Assembly (NCBI GenBank): GCA_021774785.1
Contig: JAJFIQ010000006.1
Location: forward strand, 124,001-188,000
DNA from: Emcibacter sp.
GTDB lineage: Bacteria; Pseudomonadota; Alphaproteobacteria; Sphingomonadales; Emcibacteraceae
Direction of reading: 5' to 3'
DNA length: 64,000 nucleotides
The notes under the pieces were generated by a model. It saw nothing but the letters and a program-made list of their open reading frames with translations. It was not told the origin of the DNA and searched no databases. Position 1 is the first letter of the stretch. Each line of letters starts with the position of its first letter. Positions 9,839 to 19,287 of the stretch are shown here, piece after piece. The translations under genes and the position numbers were made by a program.

Positions 9839-10744
9839 CTATTCCCCGGCTTCCAAAATCCAATAAGGTAACTTATCTGAAGCTGACGTTGCCCGGTCAT
9901 CACCTTCCACCCAAACCACAAGTCTGCGCTCATGGCTTTGTCCCGATGACATCACCGCACGCCCCGTCAGGGTATAAACCGATACAATTTCGTCGTCTAA
10001 ATATTCCGGCTCCCCGACAAAGATCGGCTGCTCTTCTTCTCTATCAATTAGTGCGCGTTGTTGTCTGGTTATAAGAAAATCATCCACATCGCCTTCATGC
10101 ACACCTGGTAGAGCCTTTAATACTCCTTCTCCGGCAAAGGCCGGATTGATGGTCGCCTTATAGGCATAAACCGTCACAAATGGCAGTATGAGCCTGGCAA
10201 TTTCCTGATCAACAGATTTAAGCTGCTGAAATTCCAAATTTGACCTCAGTGGCAGATTAGACGGCCCGTACCCCAATCCATCCAGTTCATAATCATTAAA
10301 TTCCGCCCCCTGCAACCGTGACAAATCATCTTCATCCTGCCAATCACGCAACTGATCAAGCAATTCATCGGCCGTGATGTCTTCCCGGTCCTGAAGAATA
10401 TACTGAAACAGTCCGTATAGAAGGTCATCGGACGCGCTGTTTAAATCAACCTTTCCGCCTTCGGACTGGATGGAGAAAAAAAGCTGCGCGCCTGCATAAG
10501 AAAATTCATATTCCTGACCGTCAAGTTTCCAGCTCATTGTCTGGCCCGGATTAAACAGGGCATGAATACCCCGCTGAAGTGCTGCTTCGGACAGGGCCTT
10601 GACCTGATATTGCCCGGACGCCGTGGATAATACCCCGCTGCCGGTACGCACATGACCCGTGAAACCAACCGCCATCAGGGATAGCAGGGCTAAAACCCAA
10701 ACCACCAGTAGCAGCGCAAATCCCTGTTTCTTTAATTCTGGCAT
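9839..10744 (-). CDS. gspK: T2SS minor pseudopilin GspK
   Basis: 301 residues, the largest minor pseudopilin, which caps the pseudopilus tip with GspI and GspJ. Prepilin-type N-terminus KKQG/FALLLVVWVLALLSLMAVGF; the missing Glu at position +5 of the mature protein is typical of GspK. The alpha domain follows, with LNSASDDLLYGL and ALPGV. An 87-bp gap separates it from gspL, and only 9 bp from gspG upstream. Confidence 0.9.
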   Translation of the reverse strand: MPELKKQGFALLLVVWVLALLSLMAVGFTGHVRTGSGVLSTASGQYQVKALSEAALQRGIHALFNPGQTMSWKLDGQEYEFSYAGAQLFFSIQSEGGKVDLNSASDDLLYGLFQYILQDREDITADELLDQLRDWQDEDDLSRLQGAEFNDYELDGLGYGPSNLPLRSNLEFQQLKSVDQEIARLILPFVTVYAYKATINPAFAGEGVLKALPGVHEGDVDDFLITRQQRALIDREEEQPIFVGEPEYLDDEIVSVYTLTGRAVMSSGQSHERRLVVWVEGDDRATSASDKLPYWILEAGE

Positions 10745-10753
10745 TTGAATGGT

Positions 10754-11179
10754 CTAATTAGAAATATCGCTATTTTCATCTTCTCCACCTTCCGCCCCGT
10801 CTGCACCAAGGGAATAGAGATCAAAGGGTTTTGCATCACCCGGCATATCATAGCCATATTCATTGCCCCAGGGGTCGAGAGGAACAACATCACTGCTCAG
10901 ATAAGGCCCGTTCCAGTTATCCGCCCCCGATGGTTCCACCACCAGCGCCTCCAGACCTTCACTGGAACCCGGGTAACGGCCCATATCAATCATATAAAGA
11001 TCAAGGGCCGCGCCCATTTGGGAAATTTGCAGTCTGGCTGTATCTGTTTTGGCACTGGACAAATAATTAATCACCCGCGGTCCCACAATGCCCACCAACA
11101 ATCCCAGAATAACCATCACCACAAGAAGCTCGACCAGCGTAAACCCGTCTTCCTTACTCTTCCGCTTTGAATATTTCAT
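10754..11179 (-). CDS. gspG: T2SS major pseudopilin GspG
   Basis: 141 residues. Type IV prepilin signal KEDG/FTLVELLVVMVILGLLVG followed by the GspG signature GPRVINYLSSAKTDTARLQI and the Gly/Pro-rich C-terminal calcium-loop region (YLSSDVVPLDPWGNEYGYD). It polymerises into the pseudopilus after cleavage by the prepilin peptidase (gspO, 22734-23480). SD AAGAGGAA at good spacing. Confidence 0.96.
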   Translation of the reverse strand: MKYSKRKSKEDGFTLVELLVVMVILGLLVGIVGPRVINYLSSAKTDTARLQISQMGAALDLYMIDMGRYPGSSEGLEALVVEPSGADNWNGPYLSSDVVPLDPWGNEYGYDMPGDAKPFDLYSLGADGAEGGEDENSDISN

Positions 11180-11192
11180 GCGTTCCTCTTTT

Positions 11193-12425
11193 TTATAAAG
11201 CTAGTTCGTTAACGCTCATTATCCCGACAAGAATCGATATAATAATTCCTCCAATGAGTATTCCAAAGATAAAAATTAGCAGTGGCTCAAGAATAGCCAG
11301 CAGGCGTTTGATACTCCGTTCAACCTCTTCATCATAAATAACCGCCACATCAGAGAGTATCTGATTTAGGCGGCCTGATTCCTCCCCCACCCGGATCATA
11401 TGAACCGCAAGACGTGGAAAATGACCATCCTCGATCAGGGGTGAAGATAGGCTTTCACCAGACTTGAGACTTTCCGGGATACGGGAGACTACATGCGCCA
11501 TAACCCGATTTCCCATGATGCCCTGAATATTATTCAACGCTGATAACATGGGCACGCCATTATGCAACAGAATCGATAATGTGCGACAAAAACGCGCCGC
11601 CTCCATCTTGCGTATCAAATCACCAAAAAGGGGACTCGCCAAAAGAAACTGATCAACCCGAAAGGCTATTTTGTTTATATTCAACAGTCGCGGCAAGAAA
11701 ACCACTGCCGCCATCAAAAGCAGCACCGTCATCGCCCAATTACTGCTGACCCATTGTGAAACCTCAATCACCATGCGTGTTGCGGTCGGAATAGTATCCA
11801 TTTCCCCCCGGAAAAGATTTTCAAATTGCGGAATAACAAACAAAAGCAGCATAAAAAGAGAGACAAAAGAAACCAGCAGCAATATGGCCGGATAAGTCAG
11901 AGCAGAAATAATGTTGGCGCGCATGGCCTGCATCCTCATCATATATCCCGCCAGATGATCAAGTACATCCTCCAAAGCCCCCCCCACTTCCCCGGCACGT
12001 ACCAGACTTATATAAAGCGGTGAAAATGGCGCACCCTGAGCTGACAATGCTTCGGAAAATAACTTGCCCGACCGTATGGATTTCAGAAGACGAGCCACCA
12101 GTTTTGTCATTTCCGGCATTTCGGAAATGTCGGTTAATATCTCCAACGAACGTTCCAGGGAAACCCCAGCCCCGATCATATTGGCAAGCTCGCGGGTCAT
12201 ATCTGTTACTTCGCTTGTGCCGGGTTTTTTATTAAAAAAGGTAAGGTTAGAAAATACGCTGCCCTTATGCCCAACCTGATTTTTTTGATCTGCTTGTTCT
12301 GCAGAAACCGGAAGCCATCCGTTGTCCTGAAGCTTGCCAATCACTTCATCACGGGTATTTCCGGCCATTTTCCCCGTCAGGACTTCGCCTGATGCGCTAA
12401 TGGCCTTGTATGAATATTCCTTCAT
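11193..12425 (-). CDS. gspF: T2SS inner-membrane platform protein GspF
   Basis: 410 residues from ATG 12425 (MKEYSYKAISASGE, the usual start of the family). A GTG four codons upstream is possible but has no better SD. Two GspF domains, each ending in hydrophobic helices (about 165-195 and 375-405), plus a middle helix at about 215-235. Signature motifs MTRELANMIGAGVSLERSLEIL and FCRTLSILLHNGVPML. It couples the GspE ATPase to pseudopilus assembly. It starts almost at the gspE stop codon. Confidence 0.93.
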   Translation of the reverse strand: MKEYSYKAISASGEVLTGKMAGNTRDEVIGKLQDNGWLPVSAEQADQKNQVGHKGSVFSNLTFFNKKPGTSEVTDMTRELANMIGAGVSLERSLEILTDISEMPEMTKLVARLLKSIRSGKLFSEALSAQGAPFSPLYISLVRAGEVGGALEDVLDHLAGYMMRMQAMRANIISALTYPAILLLVSFVSLFMLLLFVIPQFENLFRGEMDTIPTATRMVIEVSQWVSSNWAMTVLLLMAAVVFLPRLLNINKIAFRVDQFLLASPLFGDLIRKMEAARFCRTLSILLHNGVPMLSALNNIQGIMGNRVMAHVVSRIPESLKSGESLSSPLIEDGHFPRLAVHMIRVGEESGRLNQILSDVAVIYDEEVERSIKRLLAILEPLLIFIFGILIGGIIISILVGIMSVNELAL

Positions 12426-12426
12426 A

Positions 12427-14115
12427 TCAATACTCACGCGTAATACGGCGCACTTCTTCGATGGTGGTTAGCCCCCGAAGTGACTTATCTATACCGTCTT
12501 CAAACATGGTGAGCATACCCGTCTCAAGAGCTGCCGCCTGAATATCAACGGTCGAAGCCTTTTGCAGAATAAGCTGACGGATATTTTCATCCACCACCAG
12601 AATTTCATAGATTCCCAACCGACCCACATACCCCTGCCCACCGCAAGCCTTGCAGCCAACAGGTCGGTAAAGACGGATATTCTGACAATCTTCAATATGT
12701 TTATCGAGCCCCATCCGTTTGATGAAAGCCATAGGTGGGCTATATTCTTCGCGACATTCGGCGCATAATGTTCGAACAAGCCGTTGCCCAACAACGCCAT
12801 TAACAGTGGAGGTCAGCAGATAATCCTCAACGCCCATATCCAACAGACGGGTGATGGCTCCGGCGGCATCATTGGTGTGAAGTGTCGACAGCACCACATG
12901 ACCGGTCAGTGAGGATTGTACGGCAATTTCCGCTGTTTCCAGATCACGCATTTCCCCGATCATAATAACGTCTGGGTCCTGCCGTACGATAGAGCGCAAT
13001 ACATTGGAAAAAGACAATCCTATATTGGCATTAACCTGCACCTGTGTAATTCCGTTCAATTGATATTCAATTGGGTCTTCCACAGTAATAATCTTGCGTT
13101 CCGTCTTATTAAGGAGCTTAAGGGCCGTATAGAGTGTCGTGGTTTTTCCGCTGCCTGTGGGTCCAGTTACCAGTAATATGCCGTGACGTTGGTTCAAAAC
13201 ATTCATAAAACGATCATGAAGTGCCTTGCCCATGCCAAGGCTTTCAAATTCAAGCCTGACGGCACTGTCTTCCAATATACGAATAACCGCACTTTCACCA
13301 TAAAGGCTTGGCAGTATGGAAACCCGCAAATCAATAGGTTTCCCCTGAATTTGAAGACTAACGCGGCCATCCTGAGTTAAGCGACGTTCTGCAATATTCA
13401 GATTTGCCATAATCTTGATACGGGAAATAATAGCCGGTGTCAGTTCCACGGGCGGCGAATCAACTTCCCGCAATACCCCATCAACACGGTAGCGGATGAT
13501 CAACTGATTTTCATAGGGCTCTATGTGAATATCCGATGCCCGTTCTTCCAAGGCGGTACCGATGATCCGGTTAACCAGACGGATCACGGGGGCCTCGCTG
13601 GCCATATCCTTGAGTTTTTTAATATCATCATCACTCACATCGCCAAAATCGTCGGCAATATCTTTTAAAATACTACTCAGTGAGCCTTCATTTTCCTCAT
13701 AAGCCCGTTCAAATGCGCGCTCAATATCGCGGGGCAAACCAATTTTTACCCGAACGCTTTTTCCCAGCGCATGTTCCAATGCCTCAACAGTAAAACTATC
13801 GGATGGGTCAGCCATGGCAACCACCACATGATCTTCTTCATCGGAAAGCGGCATTACCCGCGAAGATTTCAGAAAATTCCCTGACAGAGTGCCATTAAAT
13901 AAAGGATGGTCCGGATATTCATCGCTTTCGGCTTCGGGCAGATTAAATACCTTGGAAAGCACTTTGGCCAAGTCCTGTTCTGTTACCAGTTCCAGCTTAA
14001 CAAGTATCTCGCCAAGGGGTTGATCAAGCTCTTCCGTCGCAGCCTGCGCACGCTCACAACCTTCCTGATCAAGAAGGCCCATTTCCATTAGGGTTTCGCT
14101 GATTAAATTTGTCAA
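12427..14115 (-). CDS. gspE: T2SS assembly ATPase GspE
   Basis: 562 residues. N-terminal MshEN-type domain (about 1-150), then the ATPase core: Walker A GPTGSGKTTTLY, Asp box ITVEDPIEYQL, Walker B RQDPDVIMIGEMRD and His box TLHTNDA. The four-cysteine zinc motif CxxC...CxxC (CAEC, CKAC) is intact. It powers pseudopilus extension from the cytoplasm. The start is uncertain: TTG at 14115 begins MTNLISETLMEMG, while an ATG at 14088 lacks an SD. First gene of the minus-strand T2SS operon. Confidence 0.94.
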   Translation of the reverse strand: MTNLISETLMEMGLLDQEGCERAQAATEELDQPLGEILVKLELVTEQDLAKVLSKVFNLPEAESDEYPDHPLFNGTLSGNFLKSSRVMPLSDEEDHVVVAMADPSDSFTVEALEHALGKSVRVKIGLPRDIERAFERAYEENEGSLSSILKDIADDFGDVSDDDIKKLKDMASEAPVIRLVNRIIGTALEERASDIHIEPYENQLIIRYRVDGVLREVDSPPVELTPAIISRIKIMANLNIAERRLTQDGRVSLQIQGKPIDLRVSILPSLYGESAVIRILEDSAVRLEFESLGMGKALHDRFMNVLNQRHGILLVTGPTGSGKTTTLYTALKLLNKTERKIITVEDPIEYQLNGITQVQVNANIGLSFSNVLRSIVRQDPDVIMIGEMRDLETAEIAVQSSLTGHVVLSTLHTNDAAGAITRLLDMGVEDYLLTSTVNGVVGQRLVRTLCAECREEYSPPMAFIKRMGLDKHIEDCQNIRLYRPVGCKACGGQGYVGRLGIYEILVVDENIRQLILQKASTVDIQAAALETGMLTMFEDGIDKSLRGLTTIEEVRRITREY

Positions 14116-14309
14116 TATTCTACTTTTTGCCTCATTGATACTGATAGTGCATCATATATCAATGGTATTATATTTAAGAAATCTTCACAACTATCTATAA
14201 AATATTATTCACAAAGGTATATATGACCATTTCCGTGTACACTTGACCAAATAGACCTATATCCTGCATAATGCGACTTGGGAAACATGCTTTAAGAGGA
14301 GATTATATC

Positions 14310-15152
14310 ATGGGTTTTCTACGATTACCCGGCATTTGTGCGGCTGTGATATGCACAACCTTCTTGCTACATGGCTGCCAAACTACCGGCGGGGGAAAGG
14401 TCACCACACCGTCAGCCCAAAACCCTTCAGCGGATGCCTCAGAAAAGGCATCCTCTCTGACGGAACTAACAAATACAGACACGGAACAATTGCATAAAAT
14501 CATCAAAGATTACATTCTTGCCAATCCAAATATTATAAACCAAGCCCTTCAAATTTCCCGCATTCGTCAACAGGCACGCTCCCTGCAATCCACGGCAGAA
14601 TTAATAAAAACCCGACATAAAGATCTCTATAATGATGAAATCTCCCTGTCTAATGATGTTGAAGATGCTGATGTGACGATTGTCGAATTTTTCGACTATC
14701 GCTGCGGATTTTGCAAAAAAGCGCATCCTGTCATTAAAGCCCTGCTCGCGTCAGATCCGAAAATCAAATTTATTTATAAAGAATATCCCATCCTCGGCCC
14801 GGTATCCAAAATGGCAACACGGGTTGCCATCGCGGCCCACAAACAGGGAAAATATCTAGAATTTCATAATAAAGTTTTCACTACAGCCGGAAGTTTGACC
14901 GAAAAACGTATGATGCAGGATGCAGAATCCGTAGGGCTTGATATTAATCTGCTAAAACAAGATATGTTAAATAAAGAAATAGAAGACCTTGTCCGTCGAA
15001 ATAAGGCCCTTGCCAAAGGGCTTAATATATCCGGCACGCCAACTTTCATTGTTGGAACGCAGGTCATTCAGGGATTTGTCAATCTTGACAAAATGAAACA
15101 GGCCGTTGCAACGGCAAGAGAAATAGAAAAAAATGTCGCGAAAAAGAACTGA
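14310..15152 (+). CDS. DsbA-family thiol-disulfide lipoprotein
   Basis: 280 residues. The ATG at 14310 has the SD AGAGGAG and gives a lipoprotein signal (CAAVICTTFLLHGC). A helical segment with ANPNIINQALQ is followed by a thioredoxin/DsbA domain: FFDYRCGFCKKAHP has the CxxC active site (CGFC), and SGTPTFIVG carries the cis-Pro. Overall it resembles DsbA/ScsC- or Com1-like oxidoreductases, acting in the periplasm and lipid-anchored. Its last 20 bp overlap modA, so it is probably co-transcribed with modABC. Whether it serves the molybdate system or oxidises T2SS and exported proteins cannot be told from sequence. Confidence 0.88.
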   Translation: MGFLRLPGICAAVICTTFLLHGCQTTGGGKVTTPSAQNPSADASEKASSLTELTNTDTEQLHKIIKDYILANPNIINQALQISRIRQQARSLQSTAELIKTRHKDLYNDEISLSNDVEDADVTIVEFFDYRCGFCKKAHPVIKALLASDPKIKFIYKEYPILGPVSKMATRVAIAAHKQGKYLEFHNKVFTTAGSLTEKRMMQDAESVGLDINLLKQDMLNKEIEDLVRRNKALAKGLNISGTPTFIVGTQVIQGFVNLDKMKQAVATAREIEKNVAKKN

Positions 15153-15936
15153 CTGCCTGAATGGTTTTTTTAGGAGGATGATTTTACTTGTCATTGCCTT
15201 CCCCGCACTACTGTTTGCCGATGACAGGCCCGTCCCGGAAACGCTTCACGTGGCCGTTGCCAGTAATTTCACTTTTCCCCTGAAACAAATCGCCAAACGC
15301 TTTCAGAAAGAAACCGGTATAGCGGTAATTACCAGCAGCGGCTCCACGGGCACATTATATGCACAGATTTCGAACGGCGCCCCCTTTGATGTATTTCTTT
15401 CGGCAGATTCAAAACGGCCCATGCTTTTGGTTGAGAATGGATTCGCTGTTAAAAGCAGCCTTACAACCTATGCCTATGGCCAGATTATTCTCTGGGGAAA
15501 TGATCACCAGCTGGTGCCTGAAAATAATTCCGATGAATGTCTGACCAAACTAAAACAGGCCGGTCGTTTGGCTATCGCAAATCCACTGACAGCCCCGTAT
15601 GGCACGGCTGCTAAGGAAAGCCTTCAAAAAATGGGCCTATGGAAAAAAATAAAACCCCGTATCGTCTATGGCAATAACATTGTCCATACATTTCAATTTG
15701 TCGACACAGGAAATGTTGATTTTGGTATTGTCGCCTTATCGGAATATCTTCGATTAGGCAAACAGCGTGCAGGCTGCATATGGAAAATTCCCGATGAATA
15801 TCATAGCCCCCTTGAACAACAGGCCGTCATTCTCAAAAGAGCAGAAAAAAATGCCAATACGGTTAAATTTATGGCTTTTCTGACTGATCGGATGACTCGC
15901 AAATCCCTTGAATATCTTGGATATGGAAACCATTAA
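15133..15936 (+). CDS. modA: Molybdate ABC transporter substrate-binding protein ModA
   Basis: 267 residues. Signal sequence (RRMILLVIAFPALLFA) and a family II periplasmic binding fold: LHVAVASNFTFPLKQIAKRF, TSSGSTGTLYAQI and GAPFDVFLSAD are hallmark ModA segments, and NADP-type insertions are absent. It captures molybdate or tungstate in the periplasm. ATG 15133 overlaps the DsbA gene; an internal ATG at 15178 sits directly on AGGAGG, too close to be ideal. Confidence 0.93.
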   Translation: MSRKRTDCLNGFFRRMILLVIAFPALLFADDRPVPETLHVAVASNFTFPLKQIAKRFQKETGIAVITSSGSTGTLYAQISNGAPFDVFLSADSKRPMLLVENGFAVKSSLTTYAYGQIILWGNDHQLVPENNSDECLTKLKQAGRLAIANPLTAPYGTAAKESLQKMGLWKKIKPRIVYGNNIVHTFQFVDTGNVDFGIVALSEYLRLGKQRAGCIWKIPDEYHSPLEQQAVILKRAEKNANTVKFMAFLTDRMTRKSLEYLGYGNH

Positions 15937-16619
15937 TGCATGACTTCTCCATACCGGGACTGACGCCCCTTATCCTGAGCTTCAAGCTGGCAGGCGTAAC
16001 AACTTTACTTCTGATCATTTTAGCCACACCACTGGCCTGGTGGTTGTCTCAGACCAAAAACAGTTTCAAACCTGTATTTGAAGCCGTCGTGGCCCTACCA
16101 CTGGTACTGCCGCCAACAGTGATCGGTTTTTATATGCTGATCCTGCTTGGCCCGGAAGGATTCATCGGCAGAAGCTGGATCGGAATGGGGGGGGATACAT
16201 TAACTTTTTCCTTCACCGGCCTTGTTATCGCGTCCATGGTCTATTCGTTACCCTTCGTGGTGCAACCCATACAAAATTCCTTTGAGGGATTAGGCCGACA
16301 TACTCTGGAATCCGCATGGACACTTGGCTCACGCCCGTTAGATGCTTTTTTCAGTGTGGTTCTACCCCTATCGGCCAAAGGGTATTTGACGGCTCTTGTC
16401 TTAGGCTTTGCCCATACTTTGGGAGAATTCGGAATTGTCCTCATGGTGGGCGGTAATATTCCGGGAAAAACCAGGGTTATCTCCATTGCCATATACGACC
16501 ATGTGGAAATGCTCGATTACAGCTACGCCCACAAATTATCCGCCGGCTTACTGATTTTTTCACTGGTATTACTGATTGGCGTATATCTGATTAACCATCG
16601 ATGGCGGATCAGAACATGA
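15936..16619 (+). CDS. modB: Molybdate ABC transporter permease ModB
   Basis: 227 residues, about five to six transmembrane helices. Contains the family motif PLVLPPTVIGFYMLILLG and the EAA coupling loop (ESAWTLGSRPLDAFFSVVLP), then GFAHTLGEFGIVLMVGGNIPGKT, characteristic of molybdate permeases. Its ATG overlaps the modA stop codon (TAATG). Confidence 0.95.
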   Translation: MHDFSIPGLTPLILSFKLAGVTTLLLIILATPLAWWLSQTKNSFKPVFEAVVALPLVLPPTVIGFYMLILLGPEGFIGRSWIGMGGDTLTFSFTGLVIASMVYSLPFVVQPIQNSFEGLGRHTLESAWTLGSRPLDAFFSVVLPLSAKGYLTALVLGFAHTLGEFGIVLMVGGNIPGKTRVISIAIYDHVEMLDYSYAHKLSAGLLIFSLVLLIGVYLINHRWRIRT

Positions 16620-17659
16620 GCACATTAGACGTCACCATAAAATTTAATTATCCCGGCTTTGACCTTGATGTCTGTTTTCCCTTGCCAACAAGGGGTATAT
16701 CAGGACTTTTCGGCCCATCTGGATCGGGAAAAACCACACTTATTCGTTGTCTGGCCGGACTGGAAAGACCAACCCATGCACATATACGGGTGGGTAACAG
16801 CGTGTGGCAATCGGAAGAAGTTTTCCTGCCCCCTCATAAAAGGCGACTGGGAATGGTTTTTCAGGATGTGCGGCTGTTTAATCATCTAAACGTAGAGGGG
16901 AACCTGCTGTTTGGTTATAAACGAACAGCACCGGAAGATCGTAAAATAAAAATTGATGATGTGATTGCGGTTTTAGAATTAAAAACGCTACTGAATAAAC
17001 GCCCTGAAAAACTTTCCGGCGGAGAGGCCCAGAGGGTCGCCATTGGTCGCGCATTGCTGACAAGTCCTTCTCTGTTGCTGATGGATGAGCCGCTCGCCGC
17101 ACTGGGGGAACAACATAAAAAGGATATTCTGCCCTATCTAAAGAAACTGCCGCAGAAATTTGGCATCCCCGTTCTGTATGTGAGCCATGATTTTGAAGAA
17201 ATGGCCTCCCTTACCCAATATATGATTTGCATGGATCAGGGTAAAATACGGGCTAAAGGAAATTTGCTGGATGTGGCCTCTGAACTGCCCCATGTCATGA
17301 ACCGATGGGCCCCGGATAATTATATCGACGGCGAAATAATCAGTTCGGATCAATTCAAACTACCCGATGGGCAGATAATACAGATACCCCCCTCGTCCTC
17401 ACCCGTAAGACTTGTTATCAATGCCCGCGATATAAGCCTGTTACACAGCCCTCCAGAGCATTATGCGGGGGATGCTCTCCTTAAGGGGCGGATCACAGAA
17501 ATTGTCAAAATCAGCGACAGAAAGAATATTGTCAGCCTTTCCCTTGCAGAGCAGGAAATTCACGCAATCCTTGGGGACCGTGGGGGTAATGAACCCTGGA
17601 TAAGTCCAGGTAATGATGTTTTTATGGTGGTCAACAGAATAAAACTGGAAACAGGTTAA
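16616..17659 (+). CDS. modC: Molybdate ABC transporter ATP-binding protein ModC
   Basis: 347 residues from the ATG at 16616, which overlaps the modB stop (ATGA). An ATG at 16601 would add five residues. Walker A GPSGSGKTT, Q-loop MVFQDVRLF, signature LSGGEAQRVAIGRALL, Walker B LLLMDEPLAAL and a switch His in YVSHDFEE. A C-terminal TOBE/mop-like domain (about 270-345) is usual for ModC. Confidence 0.95.
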   Translation: MSTLDVTIKFNYPGFDLDVCFPLPTRGISGLFGPSGSGKTTLIRCLAGLERPTHAHIRVGNSVWQSEEVFLPPHKRRLGMVFQDVRLFNHLNVEGNLLFGYKRTAPEDRKIKIDDVIAVLELKTLLNKRPEKLSGGEAQRVAIGRALLTSPSLLLMDEPLAALGEQHKKDILPYLKKLPQKFGIPVLYVSHDFEEMASLTQYMICMDQGKIRAKGNLLDVASELPHVMNRWAPDNYIDGEIISSDQFKLPDGQIIQIPPSSSPVRLVINARDISLLHSPPEHYAGDALLKGRITEIVKISDRKNIVSLSLAEQEIHAILGDRGGNEPWISPGNDVFMVVNRIKLETG

Positions 17660-17673
17660 AGGAGCCGCAGATC

Positions 17674-18165
17674 ATGTTTCGTATTTTTTCACGATTTATC
17701 ATTTTCATGGTCGTGCTTGCCCTCTCCTCTTTCTCTGCCTATGCTCAGGAAAGAGGCCATGGGAAAGGAAAAGGGATAGGAAAGGGGAAAAATCGTTCCG
17801 GCAAAGCCTGTATTAATAAATTCGATCCCAGACTGACTTTCATATTTAATGAACAGGAACACTGGACTCTCACCCCCGATGAGGTGCTGGAACTTCCCGG
17901 TAATTTTGAGATTGCCAAAGGGTCTGATAATAAGCGTAAAGCCATAAAATTAATGGCCCTACTGCCCGCTGAATGGTCCGGGGGCCGAGTGAGTTTCTAT
18001 AGTTGTAATGGCCAGCGCATCAATGTTCCCGGCCCTCATCTGGAAACACAAAAAGGCCGCTATATTATTAGTAAAAACCGAAAAGGTTTTTTGAAACTTT
18101 CCATCAAAAAAGAAGATGCCGAGAGGGTTATTATGCGCGATATACGCCGAATCGATGTCAGGTAG
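17674..18165 (+). CDS. Small secreted protein of unknown function downstream of modC
   Basis: 163 residues with an SD AAAGGAG. Signal peptide (MVVLALSSFSAYA), a Gly/Lys-rich stretch (GHGKGKGIGKGKN), then a compact domain with LTPDEVLELPGNF and SFYSCNGQRINVPG. The LTPDEVLELP and later spacing faintly recall the N-terminal part of SUOX-fold molybdopterin-binding proteins, but I cannot assign it. It follows modC by 14 bp, so it is likely in the mod operon. Its 3' end overlaps the convergent gspJ by 8 bp. Confidence 0.7.
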   Translation: MFRIFSRFIIFMVVLALSSFSAYAQERGHGKGKGIGKGKNRSGKACINKFDPRLTFIFNEQEHWTLTPDEVLELPGNFEIAKGSDNKRKAIKLMALLPAEWSGGRVSFYSCNGQRINVPGPHLETQKGRYIISKNRKGFLKLSIKKEDAERVIMRDIRRIDVR

Positions 18166-18871
18166 CAGATCTTTCACCAATACGACACAAGCTGGCCGGC
18201 GGTATTTCCGGCGCAAGACAAGTTCCGTCCATATTAACCCTGACCGGGACAATTAAATCAGGCCAGTTTTTCTTTTCGTCCCCTGAAAATCTAAATTTGA
18301 TCAGCGTTGGAAAACTCTCCACCGTCTGCCAACTTGATGACCAGACATTTTCCTGCCCACTGTTTGCCGCACCGTAATATTCAAATGCCGCCCCCGGCAT
18401 GAGTTGATCAATCAGCAAGGTTCTGCTTTCTGGTTTGAAATTATCCTTGAAATCTTCCTGACCATTATAAGGCTGCCGGTACAGCACGAGTTGATTTCTG
18501 CTTTCACCATCTTCTGTACGGATATTTTCAATGGCAAACTCCACCAGATACAAACCGCCGCGCGTGGGATAGGGCGGCATGAAAGCCGCAAATCTGACCC
18601 GTGAACTGCTACCGGAAAAAACATATTCATTTTCACCCGTAATATCACTTACCATGGGGTACATACGGCTCATCCAGTCACCGGAGATCCGATAGAATGC
18701 CTGCATGTCGGAAAGGCTGTCCGTTTCTTCTATACTACGCTCCCAGGCACGATTACCAAAACGTAGACCACTGAATAATACGACCATAAGGACGCCCATA
18801 ATGCTTAAAACCACCAATAATTCAATGAGTGTAAATCCAGACTGTTTTTGCGGCAATAAAACTGAATTCAT
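18158..18871 (-). CDS. gspJ: T2SS minor pseudopilin GspJ
   Basis: 237 residues. Prepilin signal QKQSG/FTLIELLVVLSIMGVLMVVLF, followed by the GspJ-type region GLRFGNRAWE and a beta-rich body with SSRVRFAAFMPPYPTRGGLYLVEF. It forms the tip complex with GspI and GspK. ATGA overlap with gspI. Last gene of the gspHIJ block. Confidence 0.88.
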   Translation of the reverse strand: MNSVLLPQKQSGFTLIELLVVLSIMGVLMVVLFSGLRFGNRAWERSIEETDSLSDMQAFYRISGDWMSRMYPMVSDITGENEYVFSGSSSRVRFAAFMPPYPTRGGLYLVEFAIENIRTEDGESRNQLVLYRQPYNGQEDFKDNFKPESRTLLIDQLMPGAAFEYYGAANSGQENVWSSSWQTVESFPTLIKFRFSGDEKKNWPDLIVPVRVNMDGTCLAPEIPPASLCRIGERSAT

Positions 18872-19287
18872 TGCGGTTCTCCCGTACTATAGCGAAGGCT
18901 ATTGAGCATCACATCACGTGTCCGAAGGCCCGACTGCCAACTGACCCTGACCGATATATCAAATAACTCGCCCAGTGGGACAACCACATCCACATCCACA
19001 TCCCCCATTTCCGGTTCATAGAGTTTAATTTCAATTTTCCATTCATAACCCTGATCTGTCCTGCCCTGTTGAATTCCTTCCCGTAAAGGAAGGTTGACGT
19101 CCAGATCATTCATCAGTGCCTCAGCCTGTAGCATGGCCCTGAAGTTGTCTCCCCCACTATTGACCTTGCGCAAGCCACCAGAAAAAATTTCCAAAATCAG
19201 GCCGAGTGAAATTGCCATGATTGTCAAGGCGACAAGCACCTCAATCAGGGAAAAACCTCTTGCTTGCTTAATTCTGTGTTTTTTCAT
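18868..19287 (-). CDS. gspI: T2SS minor pseudopilin GspI
   Basis: 139 residues. Prepilin signal QARG/FSLIEVLVALTIMAISLGLILE, a match to the GspI family, then a short beta domain ending in RDVMLNSLRYSTGEPQ. Starts within the 3' end of gspH (20 bp overlap) and overlaps gspJ by ATGA. Confidence 0.88.
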   Translation of the reverse strand: MKKHRIKQARGFSLIEVLVALTIMAISLGLILEIFSGGLRKVNSGGDNFRAMLQAEALMNDLDVNLPLREGIQQGRTDQGYEWKIEIKLYEPEMGDVDVDVVVPLGELFDISVRVSWQSGLRTRDVMLNSLRYSTGEPQ

